Below, piece after piece: positions 1-12,300 of a stretch of 64,000 bases of DNA (position 1 is the first letter of the stretch; each line of letters starts with the position of its first letter). A program made the position numbers and the translations under genes. The DNA is from Steromphala cineraria (taxonomy: Eukaryota; Mollusca; Gastropoda; Trochida; Trochidae), in the NCBI GenBank assembly GCA_916613615.1, contig OU744723.1:66348239-66412238 (forward strand), given 5' to 3'. Under the pieces are notes generated by a model. That model worked only from the letters and a program-made list of their open reading frames with translations. It was not told the origin of the DNA and did no database searches.

Positions 1-99
1 AAACCCCAATGCATGGCAGCCAAACATGCGTAGCGAACACCGGATATAGCGAACTAAACTCTTTCATCCCTAGGAGTTCGCTATACCCGCGTTCTACTG
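1..99. mobile_element. Right part of the same MITE, cut by the window edge
   Basis: Bases 1-99 match 3073-3171 and end gttctactg followed by TA at 100-101. The left TIR lies beyond the window. The shared position in both duplication copies means the insertion is older than the duplication. Confidence 0.75.
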
Positions 100-117
100 T
101 AGTTCGTTGACTCTAAC

Positions 118-331
118 CTGATTGTTTAGTTTTGAACTTCACTATGTCAGTTGGTGGTCCAACGTAGAAATTATTCATGACAGAGACCTGGGCCTTTAGC
201 TCCGTGTTTGGCTGCAGGTTGGTGATTGTAGCGTAGATCTTGTTCCCTACACGGTTCTTCTCAACCACATCCTGTGTGATGTTCCATTTTCTCATTGTTG
301 ACTGTAAAAGGTTTCTTCTCCACACTCGAAC
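118..331 (-). CDS. FN3 cassette copy A, second exon
   Basis: Second genomic copy of the C-terminal half of FN3 domain 3. The preferred acceptor is aattcatttaag before 331, with an alternative in-frame acceptor before 361. It encodes VRVWRRNLLQSTMRKW, then IYATITNLQPNTELKAQVSV and PPTDIVKFKTKQS, ending in phase 1 at donor gttaga (117). A MITE end lies only 18 bp past the donor. The next exon of the gene is outside the window. Confidence 0.88.
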
Positions 332-3300
332 CTTAAATGAATTATAGGAATTCATACTTTGCTGCATTCAATATTTCAAAGCGCTCATCACTTTTTCTAT
401 TCGTTGCCTTTCAGTATTACTTAAGTCATTACCATATTGTTTAATTTGAATTTTGATGATCTATTACATAATTGATACAATGGCGATATTAAATAAGCAC
501 TGACCATAAATCCCCTGAATTCCCCGCGTATTAGCGTGTCCTCCCTTCCCACTTCGTTCATATCAAAGTTCCAGGATAACGTGACACGTGTAGCCTCGAT
601 TTGCGCAACATGTAGGTCACGTGGTACGATGTCTGGAACTGAGAGTAACATGTTGAATAAAATATATTACTTTTAGAACTTATATATACTTGACAAGACC
701 CAAATAATGGTCGAAATGAATTCATCGAATCAAAGAAAATCTTTACTCTTTAATATATATATATATATATATATATTTATTCAAAATGAGTGTTAAAAGA
801 ATAACAAGTATGTGTAAAATGTAAGTAATGAGCCCTCATCATGAACAAAGCGTACGTCAAAAAAAATCTAGCCGGCCGCCAGGATCTTTTTGTCAAAATA
901 TATAAAGCAATCGCCTCAAAGTAGGTTTCATATGATAATCATTATTAATGATTCATTTTCTAAAAAAATTATCTAAAGACTTAGTAAAGAGTATTCAGTT
1001 GTCTATATATCTTATACAGATAACAAGCAATGCCTTTGTGTGTCAATATGGAGGGACACAGAGCAAATTTCTTCAAGAATTTATGTGCTGAATAAAAAAA
1101 ACCTTTCGCTTTTATAAATGAGCCTGGCCATTAGATTCCTAGAATTCAAATTGTATTGCTTTTGGCCTCCGATGTATTCCTAATCAATGTAGTTGATAAG
1201 ATTTATAAGATAACCTGAAATGTTTAAGTATGACTCAGATTCACTCAGTGTTTAAAATTTGTGAATGAAATCACGTTCGTTTTATGAAAGAATAAAGTAG
1301 TCTGGACAATGTCAAAGTACATCGTTAGCCAATCAAATCACCTATATGGGTGTTATGACCCATATGTGTAATATCAAATTGTTACAATGCCCCTTTACGA
1401 AGTACCACGTGGGTCATAAATATATTTATTACTCAACCGTGGTGAGATCACTTGTTAGATAACAATGAGCTGGTAACCCACATGTGTGTTACCATCTCGT
1501 GCAAAGAAACGGAACTTCTTACGAACGTCACACGACATTATCCAATCACGTGACTTATAAGTGGCGATTGTCGAATTTTACATTTTCAACAAAATGTTAA
1601 TCTAAGTGAAAGAATATTATGAAAGCGGGATTTTTTTCATTTCTAAATGCATTATCTTTTTGCTAACCAGCACAAATCAATTATTCGCTTGATCAATTCA
1701 CTTGGCCAGCTTCTGTGCAGTCGCAAGCGGTGGTGCCTCCTCTGCCTACCGTAACATAAACATATGGCGTTTGGACTGTTTGCTTGCTTCACTGCCCCTC
1801 CACAAGCACACAATCCGAACATATTTTCGTGTAAACTACCTTTACCAAAGTTCTATCTCCCTGTTCCTATCAACAATTCAGTTACTCATTTCAATGTCAT
1901 CGATCAATCAATCCTCTGCCATTGACACTGTCCGCAAATTTTTCAAGCCTAATTAACGTGACCTGGAAACAGGACACATTCCGATGACGTTACTCGGCGA
2001 TCTGATGACGTCACGTTGCGAGTGCACGGGGTCTTGACAGTTTCCGTTGCTTCTTAGTGCTTGTTGACATCCAAAACATAACGAGCTATTTTATTTGGAC
2101 TCATGGAAATTCATACGCTGGTTTCCCGATTGTTTCAAGTCAGCAGGTTGTTGTTTGACGACTTATTTACATAAATATTGATATGAGGGTTGAGTAATAA
2201 ATAAAATACTAAACGAATGGTAATGTGATAACATTTTTAAGCAACTCGTGAATAGAATTGGCACGTTTAGCAAGGAGGGTTGAACCGTTCAAAATCCATG
2301 TGACTGTCATCAAGCTTGGCGATCACTCTACTGTACAGTACCAGTAACAGCGCCGTTTATTATATTTAGAGTATTTGCTAATGTCTTGGTTGGGATAATG
2401 CTGTCGATAAACTGTACACAAATGATTGTTTAAAAGTAGGAGGTTGAGATAATGTTAACACAAAACAGCACTATGTTTTAGTTATTGCGAACACAGAGAT
2501 ACCTCACCAAGGTATCTTTAAGCAACTATGTCGCGAATGGTTTGATCGTGGTTTCAAAGTAATAGAAATTCCCTGTTGTATGTAACGAAAAGATCTGAAA
2601 ACTCATGAGCATTGAAAATTTAAATATTTTCAACTCAATATTATATTCATTTACTCGTTTTCGCTGTTTAACACCATCAATTATCAAAACAATGTGGAAA
2701 AAATAGAACCATTGGCTCTGTAGCCTATCAGGCTTTACATTTAATTTTGCTTTAGGGTGTGGCCAATGTGGTTCCCCCCTTATTAGGTGCCACAGGGTCA
2801 CAAAATCTACAATTATTAATCCTTACCAGTCAAGGAGTTTGTACACAAAGTTTCAGTTTTCTATGCCTTATGGTTCTGGAGGTGAAGGCGGCATTCCACA
2901 AAGTTGTATATTTGTAATATATAATTAATGTGATGTATTATTCCTACATCTTTTTCTTATGAAGTTATTAAATGAACATTATGTCAACAAGTTAAGATAC
3001 AGTAGAACTCGGATATAGCGAACTGGGTATAGGGAGCAATCGGATATAGTGAACAAACTTTTAGTCCCGTCAAAACCCCAATGCATGGCAGCCAAACATG
3101 CGTAGCGAACACCGGATATAGTGAACTAAACTCTTTCATCCCTAGGAGTTCGCTATACCTGCGTTCTACTGTAGTTCGTTGACTCTAACCTGATTGTTTA
3201 GTTTGGAACTTCACTATGTCAGTTGGTGGTCCAACGTAGAAATTATTCATGACAGAGACCTGGGCCTTTAGCTCCGTGTTTGGCTGCAGGTTGGTGATTG

Positions 3301-6300
3301 TAGCGTAGATCTTGTTCCCTACACGGTTCTTCTCAACCACATCCTGTGTGATGTTCCATTTTCGCATTGTTGACTGTAAAAGGTTTCTTCTCCACACTCG
3401 AACCTTAAATGAATTATAGGAATTCATACTTTGCTGCATTCAATATTTCAAAGCGCTCATCACTTTTTCTATTCGTTGCCTTTCAGTATTACTTAAGTCA
3501 TTACCATTTTGTAAAACTTGAATTTTGATGATCTACAGTGTATTACATAATTGATACAATGGCTATATTAAATAAGCACTGACCATAAATCCCCTGAATT
3601 CCCCGCGTATCAGCGTGCCCTCCCTTCCCACCTCGTTCATATCAAAGTTCCAGGATAACGTGACACGTGTAGCCTCGATCTGCGCAACATGTAGGTCACG
3701 TGGTCGGATGTCTGGAACTGAGAGTAACATGTTGAATGAAATATATTACTTTTAGTACACTTTATATATATATATATACATACAAACGATGATACAACGA
3801 CGATTTCCTCCTACATGTGTTAAGTCTTTCCTTCCTCCTACATGTTTATCCTCCCTGAGGATAAAGTTGAAACATGTAGGAGGAAATCACCGTTATATAA
3901 AGGATATCTAACGAGCTTCCCCTTTCAAATCAATTTAATGTCCTTAGTGAAATAATTTTTACTAAAACAAAATTATTTCACGAGGGACAAAAACTTGATA
4001 TGAAAGGGGAACGAGTTATGTATCCTATTTATTAACAACTTGCATTTCACACGATTTATTGTTTTTTTAAACAACTTTTCATTGAGCCTTTATAGAGACG
4101 GAACGGCGGATGAATATCCAACAACGTCACAGCCCCAAAGATGATAATACTACGACGTTAAATATTCACATATCCAAAAAATACGTTCATTCATAGTGTG
4201 TGATAAAATGTAAGTAATGAGCCCTCATCATGAACGAAGCGTACATCAAAATAAAATCTCTCTTACGCGATAACAAGTCAGAGTTATCTTTCTTTAGTCA
4301 ACGGCATGTCATGACGGCCGCCATTTGCCAGTACCTTTTTGTCAAAATATATAAAGAAACCGCCTCAGAGTAATTTTATTTAAAGAGTATTCAGTTGTCT
4401 ATATATCTTATACAGATAACAAGCAATGCCTTTGTGTTTCATTTTGGAGGGATTCCTTCAAGAATATATGTGCTGAATATGAAAAAAACGTTCGGTTTTT
4501 AATAAATTAGCCTGAATGAGCCTGAGATTCATATAATTCAAATTGTATTGCCTTTGGCGTCTGATGTATTCCTAATCAATGTAGTAGATAAGATTCATAA
4601 GATAACCTGTAATTTTGAAGTCTGACTCAGATTCACTCAGTGTTAAAATTTGTGAATGAAATTACGTTCGGTTTATGCATGAATAAAGTAGTCAAAGTAC
4701 ATCGTTAGCCAATTAAATCACCTATAAGGGTGATATAACCCATATGTGTCATAACAAATTGTTACGATACCTCTTTACGAAGTACCACGTTGGTCATAAA
4801 TACATGTATTACTCAACCGTGGTGAGATCACTTGTTAGATAACAATGAGCTGGTAACACACGTGTGTTACCATCTCGTGCAAAGAAACGGAACTACTTTC
4901 GAACGTCACAGGACATTGTCCAATCACGTGAGTTATAAGCGGCGTTTATCAAATTTTACATTTTCAACAAAATGTTAATCTAAGTGAAAGAATATTATCA
5001 AAGCGGGATTTTTTTAATTTTTAAATGCATTATCTTTTTGCTAACCAGCACAAATCAATTATTCGCTTGATCAATTCACTTGGCCACATTCTGTGCAGTC
5101 GCAAGCTGTGTTGCCTCCTCTGTCTGCCGTAACATAAACATATGGCGTTTGGACTGTTTGCTTGCTTCACTGCCCCTCTACAAGCACACAATCCGAACAT
5201 GTTTTCGTGTAAACTACCTTTCCCCATGTTCTATCTCCCTGTTCCTATCAACAATTTTGTAACTCATGTCAATGTCAACGATCAATCAATCCTCTGCCGT
5301 TGACACTGTCCGCAAATTTTTAAAACCTAAATAACGTGACCTAGAAACAGGACACATTCCGATGACGTCACTAGGCGATCTGATGACGTCACGTTGCGAG
5401 TGCACGGTGTCTTGACAGTTTTTGTTGCTTCTTAGTTCTTATTTCATCAATGTATCTTTTGATAATGAAATATCGTTTCACCAATCTACTTTGTATCATA
5501 TTTATAGGCATGTGTTGACATCCAAAACATAACGAGCTATTTTATTTGGACTCATGGAAATTCATACGCTGGTTTCCCGATTGTTTCAAGTCAGCAGGTT
5601 CTTGTTTGACGATTTATTTACATAAATATTGATATGAGGGTTGAGTAATAAATAAAATAATAAACGAATGGTAATGTGATAACATTTTTAAGCAACTCGT
5701 GAATAGAATTTGGTATCAATTCTATACATTCGTTGCTTAAAAATGTTATCACATTACCATTCGTTTAGTATTCTCTAGATATATCATTGAACATGTCTTG
5801 ACCTGTATAGATAAAACAAGAACTATGATATATACGAGTTTTAAATATCCCTATGTAAATGTAAGTTTATGTAACCTTTTGTCTGTGTGACAACATGGTT
5901 TACTGAAAAACAATCAGTCATAGCAGTTTAATTCAAAATGCTGGAAAAGCAAAAGAACAAGAGTTCAAAGTCTCTACCCACCTCCACTTCCAAATAGTAT
6001 AATTGTGTGCTTTATCTTAGCTAAAGGAAGTTTGGACAACAACAACAAGTAACCTGATAATAACGTTATAACTCACAGTCTTCTCCTGAGAACCCGATTA
6101 TCATCTGTAAATCCACTCTTGCTTCACCGACAGAATTCCGAGCTTTGAGACTTATTTCATAGGCTCGATACACATCATTGGTGTGTAAAACAATTGCGTC
6201 TAGACGCCAGTCATCTATAGGTATCATAACGGTTGTTCTCTCATCGTCACCACGACGCTTCACGGAAAGAATGCACTGGAAGCCGGGTCCGTTGTGCTGG

Positions 6301-9300
6301 ATCTGAGGCATGGGCTAGCAGCAGGAACAAACGGAAGATGCACTTAAGTGTTCACTTTCCTCAAACAGGTCGTTTAAATCATAAAATCATTATTCAATTC
6401 CTGATGTGACAACAATTCTATCACATAACTTTTAACCATTTTAGCAGTCTGATTTAAATCTGCTTAGTTCTGAAGAATAAAAGTTTTCAAATATTAACTC
6501 TATGTGTATCGACAAGCTATTTCGATAGGAATCCTCTTCACTGAGTCAGAGGACAGCCCAGCGTTTACTCAGCAAACAAAAGCACAAGCACATGCCGCCG
6601 ACAAAAGCCTTCGGTATCAAGCTAAGGGCAATCAACTCCTGTTAACCCCGCTTCGAACCTAATCGCTGTCTGCGATTTTATAAGAAAAACGATGGGAATG
6701 GTCTTCTAAAAACTGGGTTTCGGCTGCGGTAAACTGGCGTTAACACACGAGGTACAGGAGTGTGGTCAGACCTAGTGAAGAGGATTTCTGTGCATTTGAT
6801 ATTTTGAATTTATTCCTCGGATATAGAGCGATTTCAATCAGACTACCATTTCTGCCCATGAAAACGCTATAAAACTAGAATGAAATAGTGGTTCCTGTCA
6901 CTGAGACCTTCGCGCTGATTAGATCGCTAAAAATGATTAACTTTGATTGTATCCTTCAGATTCTTCCCTCTGTAGCAGTCAAACTGGTAATATTTAACCA
7001 CAGGTTCGCTCAAGATTTTATGACTCGACCTATGTGGGGAAAGAATGTTCAGTCATATATGCAGCTGACGAAACATTCTTGAATGTTCACCTGTCCTGTC
7101 TTTCCACAGAACACTTTCGTTTAACACATTTTTAAGTGCAAAAACTCCAGTGATATGCAGGGGATGATTTTTTTCTTTTTAAACTGCACTCTCATGCAAA
7201 ATGCAAATAGAATTTATAAATGTTAACTTTAAAGTCAGTGTAGACTGTAGTGAAATAAATCTTTCCTTTGTTGATTGTTGTTTGATAATGAGATTTACAA
7301 ATACTCGTACTTACAGTCCATTTAATGTGTAGCTTCAGTTTCTTATCGCCAATAGTCCTGATGTTCACTGGGTGATTGAAAGGCCTGGCAGGCGGGGTAC
7401 GGCACATTCTCAGTGTTGGGTGGCTTGACTTGTTCCCACCAAACTCGAAGTGAGCAACAACTCTGAACGTGAAGTTGGCAAATGGAGATAAGTTAATGTT
7501 AACACTGGTCATATGAGGGTCTACTGTAGCAGCATCGACCCATTGTGTAGGAGTGAAGGACGTGTTGTACTGTATGACGTAGTATTGAACTCGGGCTATG
7601 TTGCTGATGACGGGTGTCCAACTGATTGTTGCGTTGCCATTCTCGCATCTCTCAATACTAGCATAGTAAACTGGGTCAGGTCGGTCTGAAATATAAAACA
7701 GACAATATTCCCACTGCTTGTCTTTAATACCTCTCTGTGATAACCACGAGTGTTTGATGTTTTTATAGTTTTGGTGAGTGTTCTTTTGTCAGGGCGAAAC
7801 TCCAGTCAGATCAACATATAAAGTCAATACCACATCACCACTGTTATGTTGCTGTAAGTATCTAATAGTATGTTTATTTCGTCTGATGCTTTACATCAAT
7901 AGTTAACTTTAAACCGTACAACATTCACCACCACCACCACCATGGTTTACATTTAGAAAAACAATTGAAATAAATTTAGTTCAACAGTTTATTTCATTAC
8001 ATTTTTACTTTTGATCTACCATTGACCAATAAGGTTCGCTGACATCCGCTGAAAAGCCAATCAGAATAGACAGATTTGTTTTTATTTCTTTCGACTTTCG
8101 TGCGTTATATTTCAATAACCAAGTGGCGCACACTATCACATCATATATCGATGGAAAGAGAAAAAAATCGTCTTCAATTTGGTATATGATTTGTAGATGC
8201 GCACATGCAAATAATTATACTATAAAGACCACAAAAGGCCGCAAAAGGCAGCAAAAATATATTCTTTCGCGCTTGATATTTCATTAACGAAGTGGCGCGC
8301 ACTATCACATCATTTATCGATGGAAAGAGAAAACAATTGTCTTCAAGTTGGTATATGATTTGTAGGTGCGCACATGCAAATTATTGTAATAAATTTAAAA
8401 AAATGATTTTCGACTTTCATGCACAATATTTCAATAACCAAGTGGTGCGCACTATCACGTATCGATGGAAAGAGAATAAAATTGCCTTCAATTTGGTATA
8501 TGATTTGTATATGCGAACATGCAAATAATCTTACTATAAAGGCCGCAAAAATATATGAGTTTGCGCTTATTATTTCACTAACCAAGTGGCGGGCTCTAAC
8601 GCATAATACATGGAAAGAGAATATAATTGCTTTCAATTTGGTATATCATTTGTATATGAGTCCTCCGCCTCCTAGGTTTAGCTCTGGGCATCGTTTACAT
8701 CATCTGTAATTGATTGAAACAGATTTAGACATGTGCGAGAAAGAACAACTCAAGAGAAAAAAACAGTGTGAGCTTCTTGGATATTAATATGCCGTCATTC
8801 AAAAGTATTTGAAAGAATTATACCAATGGCGGCAATGGTAAAATTCACATATCATATATCACACATAACTGTCCCGGTTAATCCCGATTTTTTTATTCAT
8901 ACGACTCCCCCAAAGTTGAAAATCTGGACTTTTTCTAACTTCCAGACACACACTCGAGTGTCTTTGCAGCCGACATGCCACAGTTGCTGATGGCATCGCC
9001 GGCGTTGGAATTTCTTCCAATTTTGTTCACCTTGATGACTTTTCTGCCGAAGTCCATGCTGATGAAACTTCTGATATGGAAACTACTGATGATAGTGACG
9101 GGGACAGTGATAGTGATGGATTGGTATTGGACATGGACACTGATCCAGATATAAGAAACATTGCAAGACGTATACTAGCTGCTACGGGTGGAGTCGCTAG
9201 TGCTAGTTCTTCAACAGATGGGTTCAGTGATGTGGATGAGCAGACCAATGACACTGACACAGAAAATTCAGGGAAGGGTGATTTCATGTCGAAATCGAAA

Positions 9301-12300
9301 GAAGGGCCGAGGCCACGTGGACGTGTTGATCTGCCATTCAGGGGCAAGACTGGGCTTGGACAGTTCAAAGAATTGCCTGAGCAACCAAAAGCTACTGACT
9401 ATTTCGAATTAAACCTACATGAAAAGGATTACGGATTGATGGCAACGGATAGATAGATACTTTCACCAAGAGTGTGACGACTTGGTCCCCCCCCCCCCGT
9501 TCGAGGATGCGCCAGTGGAAGGATACGAATTCGGAGGAGATGAAAGTATTCGTAGCAATGACTATCGCAATGACCTTGGATGCTTGGTTGTACAGAGAAA
9601 CTTTTCAGAGTATTGGTCAACTAGTGATGTGACATCGACGCCCTTCTTCCCAAAGTGTATGCCTAGAGACAGGGTTTGGTTGTTGCTCACGTACCTTCAC
9701 TTAGCTGATAATAGTACAATGCCAGGACGAAACACACCTCAGTTCTCCCCACTCAATAAACTTGGGATATTGTATAACCGCATCATACATCTGTTTTCCA
9801 AAGTTTACATACTGCATCAACATATCTCTGTTGATGAGGGATTGGTGCCTTGGAAAGGCAACCTTAGCTTCAAGGTTTACAACCCTGACAAACCTAAGAA
9901 GTATGGAATCAAAGCCTACATGTTGTGCGACTCGCACAATGGATATGTTTGTAAATTCAAACTCTACACTGAAAGAACCAACAAAGAAGTTTCTTTAGGT
10001 TGGAAAAAGTATAATTTGGTCATGGATTTGGTCAAAGACTGTGTTGGGAAAGAATATCATGTTTACATGGACAATTTTTATTCGTCTGTGACATTGTACA
10101 TAAACCTGCGGAAGTGTGGTTTCAGGGCGACGGGAACGTTGAGAGGCAAAAGGAAAGGCATTCCAGTAAAAATGAAAAGAAAACAGAAGAAGTCGAAGCA
10201 AGGTTCTATGTTGCAACAACACAAACAGGAACTTCTACTCGTCAGGTACGAGGACAGAAAATCAGTCTTGCTTATGTCCACTGTTGAAGATACAGAGGCT
10301 GTTTAGACGGAGAGGATGAACAGAGTGACTGGAGAACCAATTACAAAACCTTGTACAACAAGTACATGGGAGGCGTCGATCGCGCCGGTCAGATGTTGTC
10401 GTACACTCCCTTCAAAATGAAGACACTCAAGTGGTGGAAGCGTGTGTGGTTTCATATCCCCAATGTTGTTCTTCTGAATGCCTACGTTCTGTACAAAATT
10501 CAGGAAGGAAATAATTCAACACAATATAACCTTTGCGGACACAGACAAGGTTGCAAGTCTCTGCAGACGTCTCCGGGGTCGGACAAGTACGAGCGACGAT
10601 AGTATCGTACGTCTTCATGGTCGTCACTTTCCGTCAAAGATTGAGTCTGTAGGAAGGAGGATAAATTTATCACGTGCCTGTGTTGTATGTTCTAAAGCCA
10701 GACGTGAACTCCGGCGCCGTGCAATAGAAGCTGCCAACGAGCCAGTTCGAAAGAAGAAAAGAATAGGAAGAGAATCTTCATTCGAATGTCTAGAATGCAA
10801 TGTTAGTCTGTGTGTAAAGCCATGTTTCTGACCACACGTCACAAGATTAGTGTAAAGCCTAGAACAGTCTTGTAGAGAAGGATGCTGAAGATGGGATGGA
10901 AGAAGATAATTGAAGAAAGAAGAAAGGAGTCGAAGTGTGGACTGTGCACTCTCAACCTTGTTAGGTCCCAAAAGATTGTTATTTACACCATTGAAGGTGA
11001 ATATTGTGATTATGTTCAATATCTTGTAAAAGAATTTATAGAAATAAATTATTCTTTTTTATTTCGTAAAAGAGACAGAGAAAGTCAATGTGAGCTGTCC
11101 TAGGGAGTTCAACTGATGCCGCATCATGAACCCCCACCCCTTCTTTGGCACTATATATTTTTGGAACAGGGTGGGAAATTTTCAAATCATTTACATCATT
11201 GTAAAGAACGAAGAACGAGCTTCAATTCAATGTGTCATTTGTAAATGCGCAAGAAAAATCTTAAGAAACCGCAAGCGCTGCGACAGATGGAAATATCAAA
11301 CCTTTTCTCAAAAATGATTGGGGTTACCCACCTTGCGGCGTTCATATCTCACGAACCGTTGGAGATAATTTTTTAAAAATTTCACCATTTCGTAGAAGAG
11401 AAAATTGTCTTCTTTGCCAAGTATGATTTGTCTATGCGCGCACAATAATAAAGTGGAATTAAAGAGATCGTTCACGCATGCGCTAGTTGCGCCCCGGCTA
11501 TCGCTTATTGAACTTGTATGATACTCGCGCAACTAGCGGCACTCATATCTCACGAACCATTAGAATTAATTTTATAATTTTTACACCATCTTTTAGAGTA
11601 GGGAATTGTCCCTATTTCCATGTATCATTTGTCTATGCGCGCACAGAAATAAAGAAGCGGCAAGTGTTGCGACAAGTGTAGTAAATCAGGTGGAAATAAA
11701 GACTTCCATTTGAAGACTTAAAAAAAACTAGATTAGCGTTTGCGGGATACCGCAAAAGCAGAGCAGCCCCGGAACTTTGGGTTTCGCCTTACCCTGTTCC
11801 GCCTTTTACAGGCCTCACCAAATTGGGAATTTTCTCGTGACCTTGACCTTTGACACTCAAGGTCACACAATCAATGAACACATTTCATTGAGTATAACAT
11901 TATTGTAATGAAATAAAGTGTTAAAAATTAAATTAATCCATTTTCTCCATATATGTTGACCTTGCTGTGACCTTGACCTTCGACAGTTAGTACCCAAAAC
12001 TTTCTGAAAATGTTGTACTTCTCAAGAGATAATATATACAAAATCTAAACTTCATAGCACAAAAACTTTTCAAGTTATTGTGTTTACAAGGAATTGCAAT
12101 AACTCATATCTAATGACCTTGACCATTGACCTTCAAGGTCACACAATAATTGAACACTTTTTATTGAGTATAACAATCATGTAATGATTAAAAGTGATCA
12201 TAGTTAAAATTAAGCATTTTCGCTAAACCATGCTTAAGTCATGACCTTGCTGTGACCTTGACCTTTGACAGATTGAAGCCGAAACCTTTTCAAATTTTTT

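Larger units (their letters stand above)
1..2259. repeat. Tandem segmental duplication, copy A
   Basis: Direct duplicate of 3073-5711, highly similar with small indels; position 1 matches 3073, so the unit continues left of the window. It contains the two copy-A FN3 exons, the right part of a MITE, an (AT)n tract at about 752-775 and intron DNA. Homology stops near 2259, inside a sequence that in copy B is the left arm of a palindrome. Small open frames inside it (for example 1702-1956) are shared with copy B but resemble nothing known. Confidence 0.9.
3073..5711. repeat. Tandem segmental duplication, copy B
   Basis: Partner of 1-2259, carrying the copy-B FN3 exon pair. Relative to copy A it has about 450 bp of extra or different sequence near 3760-4200 (two nested foldbacks and flanks) and a further insertion near 5440-5510. 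It ends in the palindrome at 5661-5767. Confidence 0.88.

Noticed and set aside
1702..5262. Open frames 1702-1956 and 5080-5262 as a duplicated small gene
   Set aside because: They are shared only because of the segmental duplication, differ by stops and frame, and resemble no protein; they lie in introns.
8960..10860. piggyBac ORF as a domesticated host gene
   Set aside because: At least three frameshifts break it despite intact catalytic motifs, so it is better called a pseudogene.
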